NCBI GenBank assembly: GCA_029990175.1
Contig: JARKIP010000035.1
Span: forward strand, 39,818,001 to 39,882,000
DNA length: 64,000 nt
Origin: Petunia secreta
Lineage: Eukaryota; Streptophyta; Magnoliopsida; Solanales; Solanaceae
Reading direction: 5' to 3'
A program made the translations under genes and the position numbers. The notes under the pieces were generated by a model, which was given only the letters and a program-made list of their open reading frames with translations, was not told the DNA's origin and did not search any database. How positions within the stretch are numbered: position 1 is the stretch's first letter; the number at the start of each line of letters is the position of its first letter. Below are positions 21,429 to 33,600 of the stretch, in pieces.

Positions 21429-22178
21429 TGATGCAATCGAAAATACGAAAGCGATAAAAGATAAAAAGCGAGACGAGACTTACACTAAAGTTCGAGTAGC
21501 AACGAAGAACTAGTTCCGTTACACCCCAAACGATTGGAAAGAATCACCTAACACTATGCAACTATCCTCAAGAGTCACGAGGCTCGAGCAAATAGAATGA
21601 TCGAAGACGGATTGAAGAACAACTTGGATTCATCCAATTGATTTCAAGCCAAAAGTGTTACAAGGTTCAAGAGCATTGCTCATTTAATGTTTTGTGTTCA
21701 AAGTAGTGTGTGGAGCAATAAATGATGAAAGAGGGCATTTATAGCACCCCATTACAATATTTCCTAGGTTCTGGTCCGCTGCTACTCAAGTCCTCTTCGC
21801 GATCGCGCTAGAGTATATGCGATCGCGCAGGGGACTTAAAAGCTGAAGCTCGCGATAGCGCGAGGCTTGGCGCGGTCGCGCAGACAAAATAATAACTCTA
21901 CGCGATCGCGAAGGTGATGACGCGATCGCGAAGAACAAGTTTCCGTTCTTAGGCAGTAAGCTCAGCAGATCTCCCCTGTTTTTGCCCTGTTTTGCTCCCC
22001 TGCTTCTTGCACTGTTTCCTGCCCTGTTTCCACATGGATTGAGCTCCAATGCATTGTCTTTAAGTCCCCTCCCGAGCTCGTATCATCCACGCCTCTCCAA
22101 ACCAAGTGTAGGTGAGCGTCTTGTATATCCTTGGCTTGACTTCGAGTGAATGGTCTCGATGCAATTTGGGTTGCATCA
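21429..22178 (-). repeat. 5' LTR of element D
   Basis: TGATGCAATCG to TTGCATCA. The minus-strand TATA box is at about 21736-21745, so transcription would run leftward through gag-pol. It is nearly identical to the left LTR. Confidence 0.95.
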
Positions 22179-22183
22179 TTTAG

Positions 22184-22533
22184 TCATTGTGCAAGCTTGG
22201 GAAACACAATAAATAGCCATGCTTAGCCTATTTTGAACTTAGTTTATGATGGATGAATATTGAACTTGAGCATAGCTCTTTGGTATTGAATGAAACCTTT
22301 TGATGGTACTTGTTGTTCTCTAGCGGATCTAGATGACTTCCTTTCCCCTCCCCCCCCCCCCCCCGACCATTCTACTTGCGTGCTCACGTTAGCTCGAGGG
22401 TAGTTGCCTAGCGTAGGTGTTCTTGTCCTTCTCTCGGGGTGTAATGGAACAAGTTCTCCGTTGCTACTTGAGATTAGAGATCGAGTTACGTCTCGTTCCT
22501 ATCTTTTACTTTTTCCGCGTTTGATTCTTATCA
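22184..22533 (+). repeat. 5' LTR of element C, second part
   Basis: Resumes after D and its TTTAG duplication. It holds a long C-tract (about 22349-22365) and ends CTTATCA. The TATA-box position reads CAATAAATAG (about 22206-22215), whereas the 3' LTR reads CTATAAATAG, so the box is altered in this copy. Confidence 0.93.
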
Positions 22534-23762
22534 GTTTGGTATCAGAGCAAGGTTCGGGTTTTATTTCTGCAAACCCCCGACCCTTGATTCTTCGTGCCTA
22601 GGTTAGTTTCTACTTTAGTTTTCTTGTTGTTGTTATTGAAAGAAGAAAAACACAAAAAAATTTGAAAATTGAAAAAAAATCCAAAAATTTGGTGTAATTT
22701 GTTGGTTTGTTGGATTCATGACATGGGTGTTATAGATTCTTGATCGTGATTGAATTCCCGTTGTTTGGGTACCAAAATTACTTGGATTGGTGAAGTTGGA
22801 AAAATTGAAACCCCAAAATTCCTTAAACCCTTGCTAAACCTTGTTCTTGATGATTTTAGCTTGATTCTTGGGTTGGATGGATGTTTGATTGATATCTTGA
22901 TATTGGGGATTGATCTTCACTGAAAAACAAATAAATTGGTACCAATTTTGTGGGATTTGAACATGCCTAACACCAATTTTAATGAATCACAATCCTTGTT
23001 AAAACCCTTTTGTTAAACCCTTGTGTTCTTGAGTTTCTTGACTTGAATCTTGAATTGATTGATTGTTTGGTTATAAATTTGATTGGGTTTTGTTAAGGAA
23101 GAACAAAAACAACTTTGGGTATCATTGGATTGTGAAAACAAGTTGAAAACACCAGATTTGAGGCTTGGAAATTGACTTGAAACAAGTTTGAAACGAATTG
23201 GGAAGAGCTTCCGGCCAGGCGCCCCGCCTAGCCAACTCTCTACATTGGAACCAGGCGCCCCGCCTAGGTCCAGGCGCCCCGCCTGATTGCCTGCACACCT
23301 TGGGCGCCCCTCCTGAGATCCAGGCACCCCACCTGACTGCTGAAGGTGTTGTTTTGGGTAGATTTTCATAAGTTTTCCCATTTGTTTGATTGCATAACAT
23401 CTAGTTAGTACTACTTTAAGTAACCGTTCTACTTAATTAGTACTAACCCTTTTAATTGCTTTTAGGTAACTCGTGCCTAGATAGGAGAGTAGAGTTCTAA
23501 GAAGAAACGTAGAATCTTTGAACTCAAGTCCTCACTTCAAAGTGCCTAGCGTTCATTGAGTCCCATTAACTCCACTCACTCCGGAGTGTGCTTGACTCGT
23601 GAATAGTTTGGTTGAGTTGAGGGATTGATATTCATCTACGTGAAGCTTTTGGACTACAAGTCGAGTGAAATATCCACCACCACTAAACGAGTGATCCGAG
23701 TGAACACAAGTGAGGGAGTGTGTGAGGTTATTTTGCTAACGTTTGTTACTTGTGCAGGTACA
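22534..23762 (+). mobile_element. Primer site and leader of element C
   Basis: TGGTATCAGAGC (22537-22548) follows the LTR end by three bases and pairs with initiator Met tRNA. The 1.2-kb non-coding leader has GGCGCCCC/CGCC dyads at about 23214-23335, copying the LTR motif. The sequence TACTTGTGCAG just before gag resembles a 3' splice site. Confidence 0.85.
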
Positions 23763-26700
23763 ATGTCTACCGAAGGAGAAGATTTTGCTAAGAGTGCCCT
23801 TGCTACTATCCTTGACAAATTGGATAGTATGAACTTGAGGATTGAAAGCCTTGAGAGGGTGAACTCTAGCGTCCTAGTTGAGCAAGGGACTTCCAATGTC
23901 CAATCGGAGAAAGGGACCCCGAGTGTCCAAGTTGAGAAAGGGACCCCGAGTGTCCAAGTTGAAGGCTAAAGTAGTCCTAACTTTACCCCGGAGCAAGTTA
24001 GCCATGTTATTGAATTGCTCAATCAACAACGGGTAAAGGATGATCGAGAGAGAATCAAGTGTTGAGCAATACCCAACGAACGGGCATTCCCCGTATCTTG
24101 GATAACCCCCCAAGAAACATTCCACTACCAAGACCCATCCGAAATGTGCAACCTCTTGAGCAAGTCGATGAAGCTCAAGAAGGGGAGGAAGCCGATTATG
24201 GTGATGATATATTTGGGTTTGATGATCACTTTCAACCGAGGCGAGGTATGAATTGGGGTCGAAATGTGGATAGAGGTAGGGGCCGAGGTCGAGGGCCACC
24301 TATGGGGTATGTTTGTGGGAATGCTAGAAGGGAGTATGGTGTGAATGAAGATCACTATGGGGGCCAACCGGAGCCTTTCCGTGGGGGTCGTGACAACACC
24401 AACCTCAATAGTGTGAAGCTCAATCTTCCCATCTTTAAAGGGAATTGTGATCCGGAGGCTTATATTGAATGGGTGCTACTCATGGAAAGGTTGTTTGACA
24501 CAAATGAGATGACCGATAAGAAGAGAGGCACTTATGCTATTTCATCCTTTGAATCCTATGCATCTACTTGGTGGGAATCCGTCAAGAGATCAAGGAGGAG
24601 AGCAGGAATTCCCGTGAATGTGGGTTGGAATGATTTGAAGGGTCTCATGAGTATCAAGTACATCACTCCTCGGTATCGTCAAGAGCAACTCAAGAAGCTC
24701 TATGAGTTAAAGCAAGGTGTCAAGACGGTGCATGAGTATTATGATGAGTTTGAAAAGACTCGAATGGCCTTGGATATGGACACCGAAGATGAGGAGCAAG
24801 CCGTGATCCGTTTCAAGAATGGTTTGAGCTATGGTATATCTTCGCAATTGAGATTGCATGCTTATATTTCACTTCAAGAAGTCCGTGATGCCGCTATTCA
24901 AGCCGAGCAATGGCTTAATGTTGAGAAATCCAACCATTACAAGTCCAACATTTCTACTTCCATGAACAAGTCAAAGGATTGGAAAAATCCTACTCCCAAT
25001 GCAAGATTCACAAATGCAAGTGGCCCTAGTGGGGCAAGTGCTAGCAAAGAAGTGAAGAAGTCATTTGAGATGTACACACCCAATGTTGGAGGTAATTCTA
25101 AAACCCAATTGAATACTCCTACTTCTTCTTCAATTCAATGTCACAAATGCAAGGGATATGGACACTTTGCTAAGGAGTGTCCTACGAAAAGGACCATGGT
25201 TGTTGTTGGTGATAATGCTTATGAACAAGAGAGTGAACTGGAGGAAGATGAGGGAGTAGAGGGAGATGAGGGAGTAGAGGAGGATGGTCAAGATGACACG
25301 GTGGAGGATGAGGAACCTCATACTTTTCTAGTTGTGAGGAGGAGCTTAGGAGCTATGATTGTGGAGGATAGCGAAACCTTGCAAAGAGAAAATCTTTTCT
25401 ATGCTAGGTGTCGTGTCAAGGGTGTTGTATGCTATATGATCATTGACTCGGGAAGTTGTGCTAATGTTGTGAGTCAATCACTTATAGCCCAATTGAAATT
25501 GCCTACCGTGAAACACCCCAAGCCATATCGATTGCAATGGCTTAGTGAATGTGGGGAGCTAAAGGTAGTGAAGCAAGCAATGATCAAGTTTAAAATGGGT
25601 AGTTATGTGGATGAACACTTGTTCGACGTGGTGCCTATGCAAGCTTGCCACCTTCTCTTTGGAAGGCCTTGGCAATTTGATCGACAAGCGGTTCATGATG
25701 GTCGTGTCAACACTTACACGCTCAAACATGAAGGAATGAAATTTGTGTTGAGGCCCCTAACTCCCAAACAAGTGAGTGATGAATACAATCGGATGAGGGA
25801 GTTGAGGGAGGCGGCAAAGGCCAAGTCAATCATTGAGACTAGCCCTTTGCCCAAAAATAGGGTGGCAATCCCACCTTCTTCTTCTACCGGTGGCATATGT
25901 GCCATGATGCAACCGGGCGAGATCCTAAGAGGAAATGATGGCACCAAGTTTCTCCTATGCCTAGTGCACAAAGGTATGATCCTTAACTCTAATTGTGATT
26001 TTTCTACTAACCCTTTGCCTAGTGTGTTTGAGAATGTCTTGAAGGATTTTGGGGACATGTTCCCGGATGAGATGCCGGATGGGTTACCTCCTTTGAGGGG
26101 TATTGAACACCAAATCGACTTTGTCCCGGGATCCCAAATCCCAAACAAGCCGGCTTATAGGAGCAATCCGGAGGATACAAGAGAATTGCAAAAGCAAGTT
26201 GATGAATTGCTCACTAAGGGCTTGGTGAGGGAGAGCTTGAGTCCTTGTGCCGTACCCGTGATCCTTGTTCCCAAAAAGGGCGGCACTTGGAGAATGTGTG
26301 TTGATTGTCGGGCCGTGAACAAAATAACGGTAAAGTACCGTCATCCCATTCCCCGACTTGATGATATGTTAGATGAACTAAGTGGTTCATGTGTTTTTAG
26401 CAAAATTGACCTTAGGTCCGGCTACCATCAAATCCGGATGAAACCCGATGATGAATGGAAAACCGCATTCAAGACCAAGTTTGGTCTCTATGAATGGTTG
26501 GTGATGCCCTTTGGGCTCTCCAATGCACCTAGTACTTTCATGAGGCTAATGAACCATGTTCTAAAGCCATTCATCAACAAGTTTGTAGTCGTCTACTTTG
26601 ACGATATATTGATCTATAGCAAATCAATAGACGATTATGTTGATCACCTTAGGCAAGTGCTTGAAAAGTTGAGAGCCGAAAAGCTCTATGCTAATTTCAA

Positions 26701-29029
26701 AAAGGGTGCCTTTGGTATTGAGAAGGTAGTCTTCCTTGGGTTTATTGTGAGTGCCCAAGGAGTGGAGGTGGATGAGTCTAAGGTAGAGGCCATACGTGAT
26801 TGGCCTACTCCTACTACCGTGACTCAAGTGAGGAGCTTTCACAGTCTTGCTAGCTTTTATCGGTGATTTGTGAAAGACTTTAGCTCCATTGCCGCTCCAC
26901 TCACCGAATTGGTGAAGAAAGACCAACCTTTTGTTTGGGGAGAGCCTCAAGAGAAGGCCTTCCAAGAGTTGAAAAGTAGGTTGAGTACCGCCCCTCTATT
27001 GCAATTGCCCGACTTCGGAAAGGCACTTGAGGTTGAATGTGATGCCTCGGGGGTGGGAATTGGTGGTGTTTTAATTCAAGATGGCAAACCCATCGCCTAC
27101 TTTAGTGAGAAATTGAAAGGGGCTTCCTTGAACTATTCTACATATGACAAGGAGTTGTATGCCCTTGTGAGAGCCCTTGCCCATTGGCAACACTACCTTT
27201 GGCCTCGAGAATTTGTCATCAAGAGTGACCATGAGTCGCTCAAGCATCTAAGAGGCCTAGAGAAGCTAAACAAGAGGCATGCCAAGTGGGTTGAATTCAT
27301 TGAGTCTTTTCCTTATGTTAGCCAATACAGGAAAGGGAAAGACAATATTGTGGCGGATGCACTTTCTAGAAAGTTTGCTCTAGCCACCACTCTCACCTCT
27401 AAGCTCATGGGTTTTGAGAGCATTAAATTGATGTATGCTCATGACCCGAAGCTAAAGAGTGTCCATGACGCTCTAGAGAAAGGGGAGAGAGTTGAGAAAT
27501 ACCAATGGGTTAATGGATATATCTTCAAAAATGGTAGAGTGTGCATACCCGAGTCCTCATGGAGGGAATTGCTTGTGCACGAGGCACATTGCGGGGGACT
27601 CATAAGTCACTTTGGCACAAGAAAGAGTTTGGCTATTCTTAAAGAACAATTTCATTGGCCAAAGATGGGGGTGCAAGTGGAAAAGTTTTGCAACAATTGC
27701 CTTGAGTGCAAGCGTGCTAAATCCAAAGCCCACCCCCATGGGTTGTATACCCCTCTCCCGTACCTACTAGTCCGTGGTTGGATATCTCAATGGACTTTGT
27801 TATGGGATTACCAAGGACTAGCGGGGGCCATGATAGCATTTATGTTGTTGTGGATAGGTTCTCCAAAATGGCTCACTTCATCCCATGCAAAAAATGTGAT
27901 GATGCACAACATGTTGCTACTTTGTTTATTGATAATGTTTTGAAGTTGCATGGTGTGCCTCAAACCATTGTGAGTGATAGGGACACTAAGTTCCTAAGCC
28001 ATTTTTGGAGGAGTTTATGGGGTGCTTTAGGCACCAAACTCTTGTTCTCTACGTCCCACCACCCACAAACGGATGGACAAACCGAGGTGGTAAACCGAAC
28101 TTTCGGTGCTCTTCTTAGAGCCATGACCCGAGGTAAGGCCCACTTGGATTGATAGATTGTCTCTTATGGAGTTTGCCTATAATCGCACATTGCATAGCAT
28201 GATTGGCATGACTTCCTTTGAGTGCGTTTATGATTTTAACCCCTTGATTCCCCTTGATCTAACCCCTTTGCCAAGGGAAATGGTTGTTAATTTTGAAGGT
28301 AAAGCTAGAGCCAAGGCTTTGGTTGAACTCCATGCAAAGGCAAAGAAGAATTTGGAGGAGGCTTATGCAAAAGTTGCCTCAAAGAAAAACAAAGGACGCA
28401 AGAAGGTGGAACTCAAGAAGGGAGACTATGTGTGGGTGCACTTCCGGAAAGAAAGGTTTCCAAACCTTAGGAAAGGGAAGTTGGCACCCCGGGGAGATGG
28501 CCCATTCCAAGTGCTCTCGAAGATAAACAACAATGCCTATGTGGTCGACTTGCCAAGTGAGTATCAAGTTTCTAATACTTTCAATGTTTGTGACTTGGTT
28601 CCTTTGGATGTAGGTGATGACGAGGTCGTGGATGATGATGCCTCAATTTCGAGGACGAAATCTTCTCAAGAAGGGGAGGATGATAAGAACCAAACCCCCA
28701 CAAGACCCTTCACACGGAGCCAAGCTAAGGAGATCCAAGGAGTCCACTTACACTTGGTGAAGAGAGGCCTAGAAGAAGGAAGCGAGTGGAAGCCATTCCG
28801 GGTGATCTCACTAGGCCTCACGCCTAAGGAAGAAGGAGGCACAGCAGAGCCAGGCGCCCCGCCTGGCCAACTCTCTGCAGGAGGTGATGAAATGCACAGG
28901 CGGGCCGCCCAGCCAGGCGCCCCTACCCAGGCACCCCTCCTGACCCAGGCGCCCCTCCCAGCTTGGGGCGCCCAGCTGCAGCTCATTCCAGGCACCCCTC
29001 CCAGCCCCAGGAGCCCCTCCCAGCTGTGA
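23763..29029 (+). pseudogene. Gag-Pol of element C, broken by stops and frameshifts
   Basis: Closely related to the D polyprotein: gag, CCHC knuckle (CHKCKGYGHFAKEC, about 25139-25180), protease IIDSGS, RT with YFDD, RNase H and integrase follow in the same order. Breaks: TAA at 23967-23969; a frame change near 24055; TGA at 26864-26866 inside the RT-RNase H linker (D has CGA-type Arg here, fitting a CpG transition); a one-base loss near 27760 before the integrase core; and another frame change near 28140. The last frame (28157-29029) runs through the polypurine tract into the 3' LTR and again encodes RPFTRSQAK. An in-frame 27-bp duplication encoding EKGTPSVQV lies at 23906-23959. It cannot make a full polyprotein. 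Confidence 0.93.
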
Positions 29030-29444
29030 AGACTATGTTTCTTTTACCGTTTTGCCCTACGTGGCCTATTTTGTGAACCTTATTAGTAAGGGTATTTTAG
29101 TCATTGTGCAAGCTTGGGAAACACTATAAATAGCCATGCTTAGCCTATTTTGAACTTAGTTTATGATGGATGAATATTGAACTTGAGCATAGCTCTTTGG
29201 TATTGAATGAAATCTTTTGATGGGACTTGTTGTTCTCTAGCGGATCTAGATGACTTCCTTCCCCCCCCCCCCCCCGACCATTCTACTTGCGTGCTCACGT
29301 TAGCTCGAGGGTAGTTGCCTAGCGTAGGTGTTCTTGTCCTTCTCTCGGGGTGTAACGAAACAAGTTCTCCGTTGCTACTTGGGATTAGAGATCGAGTTAC
29401 GTCTCGTTCCTATCTTTTACTTTTTCCGCGTTTGATTCTTATCA
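28681..29444 (+). repeat. 3' LTR of element C
   Basis: TGATAAGAACC to CTTATCA, 764 bp, preceded by a polypurine tract. It contains the GGCGCCCC cluster (about 28850-29030), a TATA box CTATAAATAG (about 29124-29133) and a C-tract (about 29260-29275). CTTAC follows directly. Confidence 0.95.
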
Positions 29445-29449
29445 CTTAC
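29445..29449. repeat. Target-site duplication CTTAC of element C, right copy
   Basis: Matches 14155-14159. The interrupted MITE end and the RT of element A follow. Confidence 0.9.
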
Positions 29450-30479
29450 TGCCAAACATCATTCAGCTTACAGATGCACTACTACAAAAAGATTACATAT
29501 GATGGCACTAGATCGCGTTATATATGACGGTTTACTTAAAAACCTATGATTTAACTTTAATTTGAAGGAATTTAAATCTCAAATGAAAGAAATTGAATTA
29601 GCTACCGTCCTAAATCGTATACATAACGGATTAATTAGATCTCCTATGAACATGTAGTAATAACCCGAAGGGGAATAAGAAACTTGCTTTATTCACACTG
29701 ATTGCAGTGAGGGAACTGACCACTTGGATAATAGCTCCAAATTCATTACGAAAAGAAGCCAATAACCCCATACTCGTAGAATATCCTGGAGATTATAGAA
29801 ACACAATACCATTGAATTGCAGCAACTTAAGACCCTCTTAATGGAACTGGAAGTCACGTGCACAAAAAGCTAGTATTAAAACGATATGTGACAGGATTGT
29901 TCCATCCTAAAGATCTTACTGCCATAGCAATAAGTGGACCAGTTCAATTTTGTACAATGCATTTCCAATAACCCGGTCAGGTGGCACCGTGGATGAGGGA
30001 AGGGTAGGGGAAAGGAACAGATTTGTCTCCTTTCCTAGATTCAACTGATATGAACTTATGCAAATGCTACGACATGAGTATTTGATACAGATGATTAGCC
30101 ATAATGTCGGATAATAAATTTTGCTGAAAGGACGGTAACAAAAGCCCTAATTCCATGCAAGTGGAATTTTTGGTGCATCTCCTCGGTTTAATACCATGGA
30201 TGTGAAGAACAGGATAAAACCTGTCTGTCTATTGTCTTATCCTCACATGACACTCAAATTAGGTGGATCTATCTTTCAACTGCATAAAAGAGCAAAAGAA
30301 AGCCTCCAAACCAGGCAAAACTTTCTCCTTCCCCACCTCCAAAACAGAGACAGATTGAGAGAAACAGCAAGGGTTTCCTATTCGTTACATGATATCTTAC
30401 AATATTCACATGAATGTAACATTATAAAAAATGGGGAGCAAAGTCTTTTGTACTCCTCTCCCCAGTGTAATGCTGATTG
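29450..30479. other. End of MITE and element A, then unassigned intergenic DNA
   Basis: After the MITE terminus (about 29458) a short in-frame stretch (IIQLTDALL) continues the RT of element A. CACTACTACAAAAA at about 29476-29489 resembles a CACTA-type terminus, but no partner end was found. From 29640 to 30479, downstream of the protease gene stop codon, I see nothing that I can name; the proximal part should hold its 3' UTR. Confidence 0.4.
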
Positions 30480-30625
30480 AATATTGACATACCCTAGCTG
30501 TCTATAATTTCTTTTCACTTGACAAAGATTCTGTCAACCTGTAGCTAAGCTAAATAAGCTTCCACTTCAAAAATGCCTTTGGCATGCCTTTCTGCAGTGT
30601 ATCATTCAGGATAGCATGACTTGTT

Positions 30626-33600
30626 TCACTTTAGTGGCTGGAGTTCTTGTTCACGCACAATGGTTTCAACATTTTCAACACGTTCATATGGAAGAGGCGA
30701 TTCTTGTCTTCGTCTCCATATTAACCATCCTAAGAAGGCTGATAATCCAAGTACCAACACAACTGAAAATGCTACAACTACGATCAAGTAATTATGCTGC
30801 CATCCAGTCCTATCATTGCAATAAAACAATAGTAATCAAGATCTTATATCACATGAATCATTCAATAATGAGTTGTGGACAAGTGGCATGTGGACAGTTA
30901 ACAATATGCTCCTTCAAGCTGTGGACAGTTAACAATATGCTCCTTCAAGCTGTGGACAGTTAACAATATGCTCCTTCAAGCACAATCTTTCTTTCAGTAA
31001 AAAGAAAATAAGCAATTTCCCATTTCTAACAATGAATACAATGCAATACAAATTATGTAAGAGATGTTATGTTTCTAAAGAGCAAAATGATGCATTTCAA
31101 GAAAGGACTCATATAGCAGAAAGCAGGAAAGAAGTAACACAAGTTGAGATCATAGCCATAGCTTATTTCACCATCTTCCACTAAGCCTTTAATATTCTAA
31201 CTTCTTGCACTACTGATTTTTTTTTTTTTTTTTTGATAACGGTGGTGTCCGAGCCAGCTTACGGTGGTGTCTTGCACTACTGATATTCTGTTGCAGCGGA
31301 GTTGGTTTTTTTCTTTTTTCTTTTGTTTTGGGGGTGGGGGAGGGGGGAGAGATTGAGTGACAAGGAATACTGGACAAATGTTCTGTCAATTAATTTCACA
31401 GTCCATGTCTTTCATTTTCTGCATATCCAGACAACTTACTGAAGAACTCGAGTACATACTCAACAAATGGGAAACTCTAGTGTTCAAAAGATATATTGAG
31501 CAAACAATAAGTGAAGTAGCTCATTATGGCTAGTCTATGCTAGCAATCAGGTCAAGTTTCTTTATGCCAGGAAGCAAAGAATATTTCTTCTCCAAATCAC
31601 AGAAATCTTAAAAACAGCAATTCAAGCTGCACAAAACATGCATTCACTTTATGAGATGATAATTTGCTGAAGGAAAATGAAGAAAAATTAGCGGTGTCAA
31701 CCAAAAGTAAGACTAAATATATGCACGGCAAGTCTAGCAAGCATAGCAGGTGTGAAGTTGAGACGAGAGTAGGAGTGCCTAAATACAACGCTTTAGATAG
31801 ATATCTAGGCTCGGGCTCTATATTCCTAGAGGAAGGTATGATATCAATGACGTACAAAAAAATAAAGCAGAAAAAACTCCAAACAACCAGTCATGCCATC
31901 AATATGTGTTCATTCAAATTGAATTTTGCGGCTTTTATAGTTGTTCTCCAAATACTTGTCAATTTTTGAAAATGAAAAAGATAACTCAAACATTCAGTCG
32001 GACCATCCCTTTTAAACTTCATATAACCAATTTAAAATCCAAAGCTCTGTGCTCACAACTCAATCATCATTCTAATTAGTATAAAGTAATACACATTCGC
32101 ATATCCCCTTAAAAGCAAGCCAAACTAAAACATTCAATTATGTGAACCCTAATAATCAATTAGAAACTTGTGGCAGGCTCAGCGCATGTGCACACTCTTT
32201 AAGAGAAGAATTAGTTCATTTTAAAGGTTGATAAACATTCGAGGTGAAAAATGATTCTAAGAAATATTGAAAAAAATTGGAGATAACTAATGAAGAAAGA
32301 GAGTGGACTCAGGTGAAGTGAAATGATAAATTTAGCTCCATATGTCCAAACAAGTAAATAGGAACATCCCACTGATTGTATGAGTGTAGTATCTGGGATG
32401 GTAAAATGGCAGATTTAAGTAGTTTAAATTAAAGTGGCAAAAGTGTTCCTACAAAGGGGGTTGCTTAGCTAGCATAAAAAGGCACCATTGTCATCCAATA
32501 GCTTGGCAAAGCATGAACTCGGAAAATAAATGCACCATAATTAAACATACAAGAATTTTCAACACTCTATACTCATATAAGGATCATCCTCCCATTAATT
32601 TTGAAGAAAGAAGCAAGAGAGAAATTAGCTAGAAGAAGACATTTTATTGCTCACAAGTTTTCACAAAGGTTACAAGATCTCTTCCAAAACAAAGGCTCCC
32701 TTATAAAGGGATAGAAAATGACTAACAACTATTACATAGTACAAGTGGAAATCAAATTACATGAAGTGGTCTTCCGCACATAAAATAAAATACATAAAAC
32801 AAAATTCTAGACAAGTAGTGGAGAATCTCTTCCATGAGCAAGAGAAGAAGACCTAGACAAGTAGTAGTGGGAATTCTCTTTACATGGTAGAGTTTTATTT
32901 GGAATAGAAAGGAAACAGGGTAGAGCAAATTCCACTTCAAGGACTAAGAAAGAAGGCATGGGAAAGTGAATTCATGCGGCAAAGGGACCCAAAGGCTACA
33001 CATAAGAATGCAGAAAATTTTTAGCAAAGTTATCCATGCAAAAGTGGAAAATTTCAACAAAGGGACCAAAGAGTAACTCCTAGGACAGACGTTTTTTTTG
33101 CAAGAAATGAGACGCAAAAGATAGTGGGAAAACATGGGATGATTAAGGTGAGGTTAGGGTGATTTGGATGATTTTTTGGGAGGTTTAAGAAAACTAAATG
33201 GATTAATAATAAATGAAATCATTCTTAATAATCCACATATGTTTTGCTTTATTTTTTTGTCTCTTTTTCTCTGCTCTTGCAAAATAATTTGAGAGCCTTG
33301 GGGGTATGGATAGTCCCAACCAATAGAATGGTTTGTTTCATCACATCGTATGATTATAAATTCATTAAAAAAAAATTAAGGAATAATGACATTCGTATTG
33401 TACATATATGTCAAAATTTAAAAAAAAAAAAAAATAAGTTCCGATATTTAAAGTTAGAAAAAAAATCTTAGAAGTAAATCCAGTGGGGTAAAAGAGAAAA
33501 ATTAACCACTATGAATAGAGATATTCCCTAGATATACATACAGAATGTATATTCATGGATAGACAGACATTCCATTGATCAAAATAAATATGTTCTCAGA

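Larger units (their letters stand above)
14580..22178 (-). mobile_element. Element D: young, apparently intact gypsy (chromovirus-type) retrotransposon
   Basis: A 7599-bp minus-strand element with 750-bp LTRs (14580-15329 and 21429-22178) and TTTAG target duplications (14575-14579 and 22179-22183). In element order: 5' LTR (right), primer site complementary to initiator Met tRNA (21415-21426), leader (20141-21414), single gag-pol ORF (20140-15113), polypurine tract CTCAAGAAGGGGAGA on the minus strand (15330-15344), 3' LTR (left). By eye the LTRs differ at only about four positions, which is evidence for recent insertion. All parts needed for autonomous transposition appear to be present. Confidence 0.97.
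14160..29444 (+). mobile_element. Element C: full-length gypsy retrotransposon carrying nested element D
   Basis: C is bounded by LTRs starting TGATAAGAACC and ending ATTCTTATCA and is flanked by CTTAC duplications. Without D it is about 7.7 kb. Order: 5' LTR (14160-14579 plus 22184-22533), primer site TGGTATCAGAGC (22537-22548, initiator-Met type), leader, gag-pol (23763-29029, broken), polypurine tract AAGAAGGGGAGGA (28668-28680), 3' LTR (28681-29444). Its proteins are close relatives of those of D, so one family member has jumped into another. Confidence 0.95.

Noticed and set aside
24125..26965. Minus-strand ORFs opposite the gag-pol of element C
   Set aside because: They are shadows of the coding strand; the same holds for plus-strand ORFs opposite the D gag-pol (15423-20177).
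28666..28995. A 109-codon Gly/Ala-rich minus-strand ORF
   Set aside because: It is the translation of the GC-dyad cluster in the C LTR.
29476..29489. CACTACTACAAAAA as a CACTA transposon terminus
   Set aside because: No inverted partner or 3-bp duplication could be found, and part of it reads in frame with the RT of element A.
30890..30981. Possible CRISPR-like repeat
   Set aside because: The three 31-bp units are directly adjacent without spacers, and the genome is a plant.
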